The translations under genes were made by a program, and so were the position numbers. From NCBI GenBank assembly GCA_963843465.1, contig CAWJKP010000003.1:1054001-1118000 (forward strand): a stretch of DNA of 64,000 bases, written 5' to 3'. Shown here piece by piece: positions 1-8,659 of the stretch. The stretch comes from CAWJKP01 sp963843465 (lineage in GTDB: Bacteria > Planctomycetota > Planctomycetia > Pirellulales > Thermoguttaceae). Positions within the stretch are counted from its first letter, which is position 1. Each line of letters opens with the position of its first letter. The notes beneath the pieces are model-generated. The model made no database searches, was not told where the DNA came from, and worked only from the letters and a program-made list of their open reading frames with translations.

Positions 1-122
1 GCGGCCTGGTTTGCCGTCGCCGGGTGGACCGCCGGCTTGGCGTCGTCGGCAGAATACGCCTGCCGCACGCCACTGCCGGTAACGAGCAACAACGCGACCA
101 ACACGATCAGCAGCTTTCTCAT
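1..122 (-). CDS. Secreted protein, N-terminal fragment (runs off window)
   Basis: Only the first 40 codons are inside the window. The ATG is at 122-120 on the minus strand, with a GGGAGA purine-rich stretch a few bases upstream. The translation begins MRKLLIVLVALLLVTGSG, a Lys/Arg pair followed by a long Leu/Val core, and continues ..AYSADDAKP, a typical signal-peptidase I site around Ala-Tyr-Ser-Ala. It is therefore an exported protein of unknown function. It lies downstream of the PP2C gene on the same strand, separated by a 130-bp gap that holds a palindromic repeat, so it may be the next gene in that direction or an independent unit. Confidence 0.7.
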   Translation of the reverse strand, partial: MRKLLIVLVALLLVTGSGVRQAYSADDAKPAVHPATANQA

Positions 123-176
123 AGCGGTCTCCCTGTTACTTGAATAAGCAAGTTGGCCCACGATCAAGGTTTCCCT

Positions 177-232
177 ACGTACTCCTCACGCTCCGCGTGA
201 GGGCGTTCGTCACGCGGAGCGTGACGAGTACG
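177..232. repeat. Palindromic repeat family A (TLRVR/TRSV), copy 1
   Basis: An imperfect inverted repeat whose arms read ACTCCTCACGCTCCGCGTGA and TCACGCGGAGCGTGACGAGT. Each arm is itself a small hairpin (TCACGC-TCC-GCGTGA). Further copies lie at 6451-6505, 13717-13766, 25719-25749 (half) and 27503-27556. It sits between the PP2C gene and the secreted-protein gene. Confidence 0.85.
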
Positions 233-250
233 GTAAGCAACGCCTACGCC

Positions 251-1510
251 CTACGGCCGGAACTTCTTCAGGTATTTCTGCCAGACGGAAGTGGCCGACT
301 TCTTCACCTCCTTGAACTTCTCCAACCCACGCGCTACCTGCTTGGCGGACTGGTCGATGATCTCCCCCGAGATGGCCTTGAGCTTCTCGGCGACATCCTC
401 GACCGGCCGGGCCGGCTCCGCGGGAAGCGCCGGCGTGGCCGCCGGGGCTAACGGCGCGGCGGCGGGCGAAACCGGCGCGGCGGCTGGGGCTAACGGTCGC
501 GGATCGGCGGTTATTCCCGGCGGCGGCGCCGGTTGTGTGGCAAGAGGCTGGTTCGTCTGTGGTGGGCTCCCCTCACCCCAACCCTCTCCCGAAGGGAGAG
601 GGGGGATCGCCGGCGTGGCCGCCGGGGCTAACGGCGACTCGGCCGCCGCCCGCGGCTGCTCGTCGGCCGCGGCCCACGGCGGCTCGTCGGGCGGCTCGGC
701 CCGGGGATCGCAGATCCGCAGCAAGAGCAACGTGGCGTCGTCGTAGCGCATCTCCCGCTGCTCCCGCAACGACATCACCTCGGCCTGCCAGGTCTCTTCC
801 GGCATGTCCCAGTAATTCTCCCAGGCGGGCGGCTGGCCCGACTCCGAACGCCGCAAGGCCCAGGCGGCCACGGCGTCGGTGCAAAGCACCAGGAGGTCGC
901 CCGGGCGGCCGCACTCCTCGAAGTTGCGGAAGCCGACCAGCTCGTCGCGGCTCAGATTCACGCTGCCGATGACCAGCGGGTCGGCGTCGAACTCGGCGGC
1001 CGTCTCGATGGGGAAGGTCCGCACGGTCTTCCCCTCGCGGAGATAAAACAGGCAGGTGTCGCCCACGGCGTAGCCGCGGATGTTCCAGGCCGGCGGCTGG
1101 TCCGGCGAGATCCCGTCGGCCGGCGATACACTTTCGACTGGCGATGCACTTTCGGCCGGCGAGGCGCCCTCGACCGGCAGCAGCCGCACCGCCAGCAGCG
1201 TGGAGAAGGTGCCGTCTTTGAGCTTGGCCTTCTGGAACCAGGCCAGCCGGTTGACGTCGATCCTCGCGGACCAGGCCGCCCGGCGCTGGGCCAGCCACTG
1301 CCGCCAGGCGTCCTTGTCGGCCGGGTCGGGCGTGTCGGCCAGCATCGACTCGGTGAGGATCGTGGCCCAGGAGCGGGAGAAGATCCCGGAGGCCACCCCG
1401 TCGGCCAGCGTGGCAATCCCGCGACGGGGATCCACCGCAAAGGCATCCTGGTTCTGTTCGGGATGCTCGGGGTCCTTGGCGAGCGTGAAGATGCGGAAGT
1501 CGAATCGCAT
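251..1510 (-). CDS. PP2C-family Ser/Thr protein phosphatase with Pro/Ala-rich tail
   Basis: A predicted 419-residue cytoplasmic metal-dependent phosphatase. The N-terminal ~270 residues have the PP2C signature order: NQDAF near residues 20-24, ADGVASG near 36-42, a GDTCLFYL strand, LVLCTDAVAAWAL, and RYDDATLLLL near the end of the fold. The last ~150 residues are a low-complexity Pro/Ala linker built largely from interspersed repeats (LAPAATPA and PLPSGEGWGEG units), ending in a short amphipathic Lys-rich helix. It would reverse phosphorylation by the kinase encoded at 8660-11098. Its start is 1 bp from the stop of the VWA gene, so the two are surely co-transcribed. The catalytic assignment rests on motifs; the target is unknown. 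Confidence 0.85.
   Translation of the reverse strand: MRFDFRIFTLAKDPEHPEQNQDAFAVDPRRGIATLADGVASGIFSRSWATILTESMLADTPDPADKDAWRQWLAQRRAAWSARIDVNRLAWFQKAKLKDGTFSTLLAVRLLPVEGASPAESASPVESVSPADGISPDQPPAWNIRGYAVGDTCLFYLREGKTVRTFPIETAAEFDADPLVIGSVNLSRDELVGFRNFEECGRPGDLLVLCTDAVAAWALRRSESGQPPAWENYWDMPEETWQAEVMSLREQREMRYDDATLLLLRICDPRAEPPDEPPWAAADEQPRAAAESPLAPAATPAIPPLPSGEGWGEGSPPQTNQPLATQPAPPPGITADPRPLAPAAAPVSPAAAPLAPAATPALPAEPARPVEDVAEKLKAISGEIIDQSAKQVARGLEKFKEVKKSATSVWQKYLKKFRP
429..632. repeat. Repeat family B copies and a CTC-rich hairpin within the PP2C tail
   Basis: Two full copies of the 24-bp element GTTAGCCCCGGCGGCCACGC..C (429-452 and 609-632, seen here as its complement), a partial copy at 478-493, and a CTC-rich inverted repeat at about 572-605 (CCCTCTCCCGAAGGGAGAGG). 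All are read in frame as LAPAATPA-type or PLPSGEGWGEG peptide and make up much of the C-terminal linker of the phosphatase. Confidence 0.8.
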
Positions 1511-1511
1511 T

Positions 1512-2378
1512 CTATCGCAGTCCCGGCGCTGCCTGCGTGCCCATGTTGAGGAATTGGATCAGGCAGACCATGTCGGCGTTGAAGGCCATGCCCCGCGCTC
1601 CCGGCTGCAAGGGGAAGCCTTCCGCCGTGGCGTGGCGGAAGAAGGGGTCGGGCAGCACGCTGGACATCTGAAAGAGCACTTGGGCCAGGTGGTCGGGCAG
1701 CCCTTCGCCGCTGGAGGGGAACATGAAGGGATCGGCGGCCGTCATCGACAGGTGGCAGTTGAACAACAGCACGTTGCCGTCCTCGGTGGCCAGCCGCTTG
1801 ATGGCGTCGGCATAGGGCGTGGGGTCGCCGTCCTGCGATTCGCCGTCGGTGATGTGGACCACGATCGGGGGGAAGCTGCGGGGATGCTGGGCGATCCAGC
1901 CCGAGAGCACCTCGTGGGCGTGGTAGAGCATGTGGCACATCGGCGTGCCGCCTTCGGTTACCGGGTCGACCCAGACCGGCATCTCGCAGGGCACCTGGAT
2001 CATCTCGCCCGTCTCTTCGTCGGGGATGAACTGGTTGCGGGTGTCGATGCGGGCCGGGTTGGCGCCGATCTCGGAGATCGAGACCACGGTCTTGCCGGCC
2101 AGCGGGCCCCGCAGGGCCGACTCGATGATCGGGTTGGCGCTGCGGTCGGTGCGGTAGCCGAAGACGCCCACGTCCATCCAGTCCTTGATCCCTTCGTCGC
2201 CGCTGGCCCGGATGGCCATGTTCTGCAGCCAGCCGTTGATGGCAGTGACCAGCTCGTCGCACTTGCGGTTCTGCGACGAGCCCAGCGGCTCTTCCATGGA
2301 GAAGGACTGGTCCAGCAGAAAGAGGAAGCAGGCCTTGTTCTGGCGGCTGATCTCCTGCGAATAGGGTGCGTGCGACAT
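1512..2378 (-). CDS. VWA-domain protein
   Basis: 288 residues, a single von Willebrand factor A fold. The MIDAS motif DQSFS (Asp23-x-Ser25-x-Ser27) follows the hydrophobic strand FLFLL; a further metal-loop segment GGTPMCHML and a terminal strand VVHITDGESQDGD are in the expected order. There is no signal peptide or membrane segment, so it should act in the cytoplasm as a metal-dependent protein-binding module. It is placed directly before the PP2C gene (1-bp gap), a VWA plus phosphatase pairing that recurs with kinases and GTPases in bacterial signalling islands. The partner is not evident from sequence. The start ATG is well placed and there is a 63-bp gap to the next gene upstream. Confidence 0.85.
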   Translation of the reverse strand: MSHAPYSQEISRQNKACFLFLLDQSFSMEEPLGSSQNRKCDELVTAINGWLQNMAIRASGDEGIKDWMDVGVFGYRTDRSANPIIESALRGPLAGKTVVSISEIGANPARIDTRNQFIPDEETGEMIQVPCEMPVWVDPVTEGGTPMCHMLYHAHEVLSGWIAQHPRSFPPIVVHITDGESQDGDPTPYADAIKRLATEDGNVLLFNCHLSMTAADPFMFPSSGEGLPDHLAQVLFQMSSVLPDPFFRHATAEGFPLQPGARGMAFNADMVCLIQFLNMGTQAAPGLR

Positions 2379-2441
2379 GAGTTTGTTTCCTCCTTCGTTA
2401 TTGACAGGAGTTAGCTCCTAACTTCTAACTCCTGCATTCTT

Positions 2442-3308
2442 CTACCTTGGTCGTTCGGCGGCGCCCAGTTTCCCCTCCAAGTCGGCCAGTTGCCGATCGA
2501 ACTGCTCCAGCACCGCTCGCTCGCTGGGCGTCCGCCCGGAGCGATCGGTGTACTTACCCAGGAACTCCTGCAAGAGCAGCCGCTGGGAGGCCAGCGTGCC
2601 GGCCGACTTCAGCGCCGCCGAGATCCGGTCGACGTCGTGCCAGAACTGGGCCCGAGTCTTGAGGATGCGGACCTTCTCCAGGTCGGCCGCGGGGAGCACG
2701 CCCGCATACTTCGAGGTCAGCTCGTCGCAAAGCTCGATGCAGGCCGCGTACCCGCCGGGCTTGAACTTCTCTCGGGCCTGGGTCAACCGCAGGTTGGCTT
2801 CCGTCAGCCGGGTGCCGTGCTGGATCAACTGCTTCAGCTCGGCGATGCGGCCGTCGATCAGCTTGAGGTACTCGGGCGCCGCACCGACCATCGAGATCTT
2901 GTAGGTCTCCTTCAGCTTCTCGAACTGGCGGACCGCCTCGCGGAGCCGCTGGGCATCCGTGGTGCCCGTCAGCCCTTGGACTTCGACGTAGGCTTGCACC
3001 ATCTCCCGGGCCGTGGTCCAACGGGGCCAGGTCTCGGCGGCCGCATGGAAGTCGCTGCCGGCGGGAACCTTCAGCGACGGCAACGCCTCGCCCGCCAGGA
3101 AGTCGGCGACAGCGAAACGATCGGCGGCGGCTTTCTCATCGGCCGCCAACTTGCGGGCCTGTTCGGCCAACTCCGCTTCCACGGCGGTACCCTTGCCGAT
3201 CGGCGGCGGAAGGATATGGTCCTCGATCCCGCGGAGCTCGACGAAGCTCCACAGCGTCAGCGCGGCCAGGGGCAGGCAACCGAGGATGATGATTCCCAGA
3301 GGTTTCAT
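2442..3308 (-). CDS. Single-pass membrane coiled-coil protein
   Basis: I chose the ATG at 3308, giving MKPLGIIILGCLPLAALTL: a short N-terminus and a single hydrophobic helix (about residues 4-21), after which the ~265 remaining residues are soluble and highly charged helix. A reading frame upstream of this start translates only repeat DNA and was discarded. The helical part has EKAAADRF, REAVRQFEKLKETYK and LIDGRIAELKQLIQH, suggestive of a TPR-less coiled-coil/helical-repeat protein. No family recognised. It sits between the GAP1-like gene and the VWA gene on the same strand and is probably a structural membrane component of the island. Confidence 0.7.
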   Translation of the reverse strand: MKPLGIIILGCLPLAALTLWSFVELRGIEDHILPPPIGKGTAVEAELAEQARKLAADEKAAADRFAVADFLAGEALPSLKVPAGSDFHAAAETWPRWTTAREMVQAYVEVQGLTGTTDAQRLREAVRQFEKLKETYKISMVGAAPEYLKLIDGRIAELKQLIQHGTRLTEANLRLTQAREKFKPGGYAACIELCDELTSKYAGVLPAADLEKVRILKTRAQFWHDVDRISAALKSAGTLASQRLLLQEFLGKYTDRSGRTPSERAVLEQFDRQLADLEGKLGAAERPR

Positions 3309-3688
3309 AGGCAGTTGTAGGGGCGTAAACATTGAGCCCCGAAGGGGCGCCACATACCAGCCCAGGGCAAGCGAAGCGCCGCCCTGGGTGAAGAGGACCC
3401 AAGACAACAAGCCCTGAAAGGGCGCGACAAAAACGATGCAGTTCTGTACATACCATTCATCATAATCAATACCGTGCTGTGGAAATACGCCCGCAATTCA
3501 TCAAGGACGGAGACATGTCCTAAGCCCTCCCGCCTGTTTCGCCCTTTCAGGGCTTCCCGTCTCCAAATTTCCGCACCCAGGGCGGCGCTGCGCTTGCCCT
3601 GGGCTGATATGTTTTGCCCTTTCAGGGCTAAAGCTGTTTCAGGGGTAAAGCTGTTTCAGGGGTAAAGCTGTCTCAGGGCTAAAGCTCG
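3309..3688. repeat. Intergenic repeats: CAGGG-type palindromes and an 18-bp tandem
   Basis: 380 bp without a gene. About 3334-3425 and 3536-3630 hold the two halves of a large inverted element built on GCCCTGAAAGGGC and CCCAGGGC..GCCCTGGG (GCCCAGGGCAAGCGAAGC and its complement). From 3629 to 3687 the unit TAAAGCTGTTTCAGGGG is repeated three to four times in tandem. The element resembles that at 22655-22870. The outward hairpins could terminate transcription but no poly-T follows. Confidence 0.7.
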
Positions 3689-6600
3689 TTACTGTCCTTC
3701 GAGCAAGTGCTGAAGTTTGTCCAGCCCTGCGGCGCTGATCTCAAACCGCACGATGTATTCCCGGTCCTGCTCCACCGGCTCGATCGACTGGGCGGTGGAG
3801 ACGGCCACCAATTCGAGCTTGGATTGGAAGCGATCTGCGGGACGGCGGAAAAAGCGGATCTGCGGGCGCAAGGAGACGGCGTCCTGGTAAATGGGGTCGG
3901 CCATCGGCGAGCCCATCTCCTGGACCTGGATCTCCGGCGTCTCGATCAGCCGTACCATGCCTTCCTTGTTCTTTTCGATGAGCAGGCTGCCGATGACCGC
4001 CGACCGGCGGACGTTGGGCGGCAGCTTCTTGCCCCCTTCGGCAGTCACCGCAAAGCGGACCTTCGCCATGACGGGCGCCCGAAGTCCGGTAATGGGACGC
4101 TTCTCGAAGTGAAACGCGCCGTCGATGGCCGGTGGGCTGCGGGCGGCGGTGGGGTCGCGGTGCGGCGTGGTTTCCGGCGGCGTGGTTTCCGGCGGAGCGG
4201 TCTCGGGTGGAGGAGTGGACGGTGGCCCGGCGGGCGGGTTCTCGGCCGCCGCAGGCGGCTTTGCCGGCACCGCCGGTCCGCCGGTCATCGTAGTGCCGCC
4301 CTTCCACTGAAGCTTGAAAGTCACGGGCGGCCTTGGCGGGACCGCCGGCGCGACGGCCTTGCCGGCCGGAGGGGATGTCTCGTCGGTGGCCGGGGCGGAT
4401 TCCCCACCCCGCAACACCGGCTGGTAGATCAGGGCGCTGATCGACCGGCACCGCTGCTTCAAGGCCGCCAAAGCCGGGTCGTTCTCGCGCCGGGCCTGCG
4501 AGACGGCTTGCCCCGACTCCTTCTGGAGACTAGCCAGCGTCTGCTGGTACTCGCGCAGTCTCCGGGTGGCCGTTTCGGGAACGGCCGCACGCACGGCTTC
4601 GTTCTGCGCCGAGGCGTTCTTGTAGGCCTGGACGTCCGCATTGTAGGCGTCGGGCCGGTTCTTGTACTTGGGATCGTTCGGATTCGGACGTGGCGGGATT
4701 GGCGGGAACTTGATCTGGGCCAGCTCGATGATCGCTTGGAAAACCTTGTCCTTTTGTTCGTCCGGCGTGTTCGCCCTGCGATAAGCCCGGAGCCTGGGGG
4801 TGAGCATCTCGATCCGCCGTTTGAGATCCGCCATGCGGGCTCTCTTGTCGGCTTCGCTCCCGCCCGGTGGATCGGCGGGAACGCCGCCGACCACGAGCTG
4901 GAGCACGTCGCCCCGCGGGTGCAACTCGACAAAGGCCGACTTGAGGTGCAGATCGGCGGCCAGGGCAGGGATCTCATAGCGTACTTCCGGCAGCTCCTTT
5001 TCGAAGCCGTCGCCGAAGGGATAGGTGGCGTTATCGAGGTAGATTCGTCCGTTGCCGAGGAACCAGGTGCTCGTGGCCGGCGTCGGCGGTAGAATATCCA
5101 AGGGGATCTCCGCCAGGCCCTCGATGAGCGGCTCGCCATCGATGAATCGGCCCAGGTGGTCGTGGGCGAACCGCTCGGCCTTGGTCTTCCAGGCGTCGGC
5201 ATCGGCCCGCAGCGGGGCAGGCGCCTTGACTTCGGGCGCGGGCTTGACGGGCGGCTGCGACGGCGGACTTTGCGCCGTACGCTGGGCCTCTTCGGCCGCC
5301 GCGCGCCGTTTTTCCTCGGCCTCGCGCTCTTGCCGCTGGTGCTCTTCCTCCGCGGCCTTCGTTCGCGCCGCCTCGGCCGCCTCCCGCTGCTGCTCTTGCT
5401 CGGACTGGCGGGCCATCTCCCGTCGCCGAGCCTCTTGCTGTTTGAGCTGCTCCGCGGGGGTCTCGCTGCCGGCTTGTCCAGCAGCGCTCTCCTCACTGCT
5501 GGACAAGTCGGCAGCGGCGCCCGCCTTTCCGCTAACCGCGGCCGTCTCCTGCGGACCCGTGGGCCGGCTGACCAGCACGAAGGCCACCACTAAGAGCACC
5601 AGCACAACCAGGGTAGACAGCAACAGCCAGAGGGGCACGGGCAGCTTCCGCTTGGGGCGGAGCTTCCAGAGCGGGGCCGACGGCCAGGTGCCCCGCTCGA
5701 AATGCCAGGCGACTTTCTGCCAGAGGGCGGCGAACTGCCAGCGGTCGCGGGGCAACAACTTCTTGCCCGCCAGGAGGTGCGAGCCGACCCGCTCCAGGCA
5801 CTTCCGCTTGTTGCCGCCGGTGCGGTCGTCCTCGAAGCGGTCGCGGGGCAGCGCCCGGACGACGGCCTCGGTCATCCGCCGCGCCGCGGCCTCGATCTGC
5901 TCGATCGGCGGCTGACGGAACATGCCGCCGCGTTGGTCCTGCAGCCGGCCGATGTCGAGGATCGCCGCCCGGCAGGTCGACCAGGCGGTGGCCGCCGTCT
6001 GGTCGTCGTCCTCCGGCAACAAATGTGCGGCCGAAGTAATCAGGTCCAGGCGGTCGCGGAACTGGCTGGGATGGCCGGAGAGCGACTGGATCAGCTCGTG
6101 CAGCCGCCGTCCCAAGGCCGGCTCGTCGGCGGGGTAGTCTTGGAAGAATCCTGGCCCGTGACTGCGGTAGAGCGAGACCAACGATTCCTCGCTCATCGTT
6201 TCGATGATCGCGGTGAGCCGCGGTGCGAGGGTCGACGCGGGCTTCTCCGTAGAACGGCTTGGTAATCCGTCCACGAGGTCGGCCCCTTTGCCGGACGGAT
6301 TACCAATCCGTCCCACGTGGCGGCAGGAAACGACCAGGGCCAGGACGAAGGCGTCGGAGTGCTTGTCGGCCACGCTGCCGTAGAATTTCACCAGCGTCTT
6401 CAGGTCCAGCCGGGCCAGCAGCCGGGGGAGCAGATCGTCGCCGCGGGAATCGTACTCGTCACGCTCCGCGTGACGCACGCCCTCACGCGGAGCGTGAGGA
6501 GTACGTACAGCGCCGGCGTGGCCGCCGGGGCTAACTTCGGTCGCTCCGGTACTGGCCGCATTCTGCCAGAGCTGATCGCAGCCGGGCGGAAGCGCGCCTT

Positions 6601-7994
6601 GGGCCGTGACGTAGCGGGCCAGCACGTCGGCCTTCGCCTCGGGCGAGATCTCCTCCAGCCGCAAGAGGTCGCCGATCCGCTCGCCGGGCAGTTGCCGCAA
6701 GAGGTACTCGGCAGCCGCATGGGTGGCCGGCGCGTCCGGCTCCGCGGCGATCAGCTCCAAGACCAGCAGGTGCTGCGGTCGGCCGACCAGCGACTCCAGC
6801 GCGGGGATCCGCCAGCTCCGCCAACCGCCGCCCGAGAATCCGCCGCAGGTAGCGGATGGCCATCGGCGAGCGCCGCCAAGCGTCGCCGGGAAGCGGCTGG
6901 CGAGGATCGAACAGGGCGGGCACGATGCGGTCCACCGCGGCCAAGGCGTCGAAATCTTCGGCCGTTTTGGCGCCCACGGCTTCCAGATTCACGAGCGTCC
7001 GGTCGACGGCGTCCCAGCCCTCGGCCAGGAGCCGCTGGAGCATGGTCACCGCATACGCGGCCTGCGGCTGCCGGAAATCTGTCCGCCGATCGAGGAAGGT
7101 GTTGACGGCGAAGCCGCGGGAGCGGTAGGCGTCGGGCCGCAGGTCGGTCCGCAGGGGATCGTGGAAGATGGTGGCGGCCAGCGTCGTGCCCAGGCGCTCG
7201 GTATTCGGCTCGTAGGTGGAGAAACTGATGCCGCCCTGCAGGGGGCCGGGCGGCAGCAGGCGGACGATGCCATAGAACAAGAGGGCCGCCAGGCTCGGCT
7301 CGACCACGATCAAAAGCGACGCCCGCTGGTGGAAGTCGATTTCCAGCAGGCCGCGGAAGACGTTGGTCAGGAGGTTGATCCGCTGCTTGGGAGGCGTAGC
7401 CCGGTAGCGCGACGGGATCACGCCGGCCGGATCGTCGAAGTTTCCGCCCGCGGGCGTGGTGAGAAAGCTCCGCAACACGCCGTCATCGATGGCCGGCCGG
7501 GCGTTCTGGTGCATCTCGCTGAGGCTGTAGAGCGACCGCAGCACGAAGGGGATCGTCGTGGAATCTTCGTCCACCCAACCCCGCGCGTTCCAGAGCTTGA
7601 GGCAGTCGGCGGGCGACCAGCGTCCCTGGCCGTCTTGCTCGTCCTGGAAGAGGACGTGGGCGAAATAGGAGCCGGGGCGGCCTTCGGTGTCGGTCGGCCG
7701 GTAGCAGACCTGCCCAGCGACCTGGAGCCCGCCGGTCGAGGGAAAGAAGATCAGTCGCCGCGGGGCGGAGGCGGCGATCAGCCGCAGTTTCTCTTCGCCC
7801 GGCGTGTCGCGGGGCAAATAGTAGTAGGCGTAGCGCTCGATCTGGCGGTAGCACTTCCGCAGCTCCTGCGCCTCCAACGAGCCTGCGCGGGCACTGTAGC
7901 CGAGCATGCGATGGGCCAGCTCACCCTCGCGCCGCTCCAGGGCCGAGCTGCCGTGCGTGCAATGGGTGCAATAGATCTGCTGGATGGCGCTCAT
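3689..7994 (-). CDS. GAP1-like (GTPase-associated) membrane protein, frameshifted
   Basis: Two overlapping frames form one gene of roughly 1,430 residues. The first (7994 to about 6810) starts MSAIQQIYCTHCTHG and has the look of a GTPase-associated protein 1 type-2 N-terminal domain (..PRRLIFFPSTGG.., SYFAHVLFQDE) followed by a helical middle domain. Its tail after ..RRLAELADP is out-of-frame Gly/Arg/Ala junk. The second frame reads RIPALESLVGRPQHLLVLEL and continues to 3689, so a one-base indel lies near the GGGG run at 6803-6806. A single TM helix (LWLLLSTLVVLVLLVVAFVL) lies around 5,560-5,620, followed by a Lys/Glu coiled coil and a Pro-rich extracytoplasmic region. Three interspersed repeats are inserted in frame at 6253-6535. 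In known systems GAP1 is encoded beside a double-GTPase, as here (11521-12549). Family call is from memory of the domain; moderate confidence. Confidence 0.65.
6253..6317. repeat. Repeat family C (VGRIGNPS), in-frame in GAP1 gene
   Basis: An inverted repeat with arms GGCTTGGTAATCCGTCC and GGACGGATTACCAATCC separated by about 23 bp. Read on the coding strand it gives HVGRIGNPSG..VDGLPSRS, interrupting the helical region of the GAP1-like protein without breaking the frame. A second copy is in the HEAT gene at 38813-38880. Confidence 0.85.
6451..6535. repeat. Repeat A (6451-6505) followed by repeat B (6512-6535), in-frame in GAP1 gene
   Basis: A complete copy of palindrome A is followed after 6 bp by a complete copy of repeat B. 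On the coding strand together they read VSPGGHAGAVRTPHAPREGVR..HAERDEYDS, a stretch of about 30 residues that is plainly foreign to the surrounding helical protein, yet the frame stays open across it. Confidence 0.85.
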
Positions 7995-8146
7995 GGGTCA
8001 CTGCGTCAAATCAAGCACGGAACCCGAACATCGAAATCCGAAATACATTGACACTGCAAATCCAAGAATCCGGAAAAACGGCTCACCCGGCTTATGCCTG
8101 CGCCGAACCATACTGACGGCTGAAAGACGGCGTCGGCGCGAAAACG

Positions 8147-8564
8147 GAGTATACTTCCTCTTCTCTGTTCCTTGCTTGAAGGCTGCGCGGCGTCTCCACC
8201 TACCATCGCTCGATCCACGGAACCTCCACATCTGCCTGGCGACATAGATCTACCGCTGCCTCATACACCGTCATTTTCTTTAACGCTGCCCAAAGCTGTA
8301 TTTGGTTCCCAACAAAACCGCACTTGAAGCACCGACATACACCGCGCGCGAAATTTGCCGAGAACGATCGGCTGTGCGGCGACTGCGAACCACGGACCGG
8401 ACAGGGTCCCCGAAACTGGTCCGTCGCCGCGACTTCCGCGGCAAAACCCAGCAGCTCCAGAACCTTTGCCATCGGCACACGCGCCTCAACCGCACTGTAA
8501 TCAACGCCGGGCATGAAATCCCTCCTTCCAACTCATCGCGGAACAGAGAAGAGGAAGTATATTC
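8147..8564. mobile_element. Possible small mobile cassette: 25-bp inverted repeats around a zinc-finger gene
   Basis: GAGTATACTTCCTCTTCTCT.. at 8147-8171 is repeated in inverted orientation at 8540-8564 with 24 of 25 positions matching. The 418-bp interval contains exactly one gene, the CHC2 zinc finger at 8200-8514. No target-site duplication is visible and no transposase is present. Alternatively the arms are paired regulatory or terminator sequences. The interval separates GAP1 from the kinase gene within the island. Confidence 0.45.
8200..8514 (-). CDS. Stand-alone CHC2-type zinc-finger protein (DnaG primase-like)
   Basis: 104 residues. After VDYSAVEARVPMAKVLELLGF, a pattern seen at the start of primase zinc-binding domains, comes GPCPVRGS with a probable Cys ligand, then CRCFKCGFVGNQIQLW, matching the F-x-C-F-x-C-G-x-x-G-D core (Asn replaces the usual Asp). 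The remaining helix (TVYEAAVDLCRQ) matches the domain end. The rest of a primase (TOPRIM, helicase-binding) is absent, so this is only a DNA- or ssDNA-binding zinc finger. It is flanked by 25-bp inverted repeats (8147-8171 and 8540-8564). Role unknown. Confidence 0.75.
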   Translation of the reverse strand: MPGVDYSAVEARVPMAKVLELLGFAAEVAATDQFRGPCPVRGSQSPHSRSFSANFARGVCRCFKCGFVGNQIQLWAALKKMTVYEAAVDLCRQADVEVPWIERW

Positions 8565-8659
8565 TGCGTCGTTGCCAAGGGAGTCTCCCGTCCGCGAGGG
8601 TGGGCTCGCGTACGCTTCGGCCGGAATAATCTGAAGAATCCCCAAGCGCGAGGTTTTGG

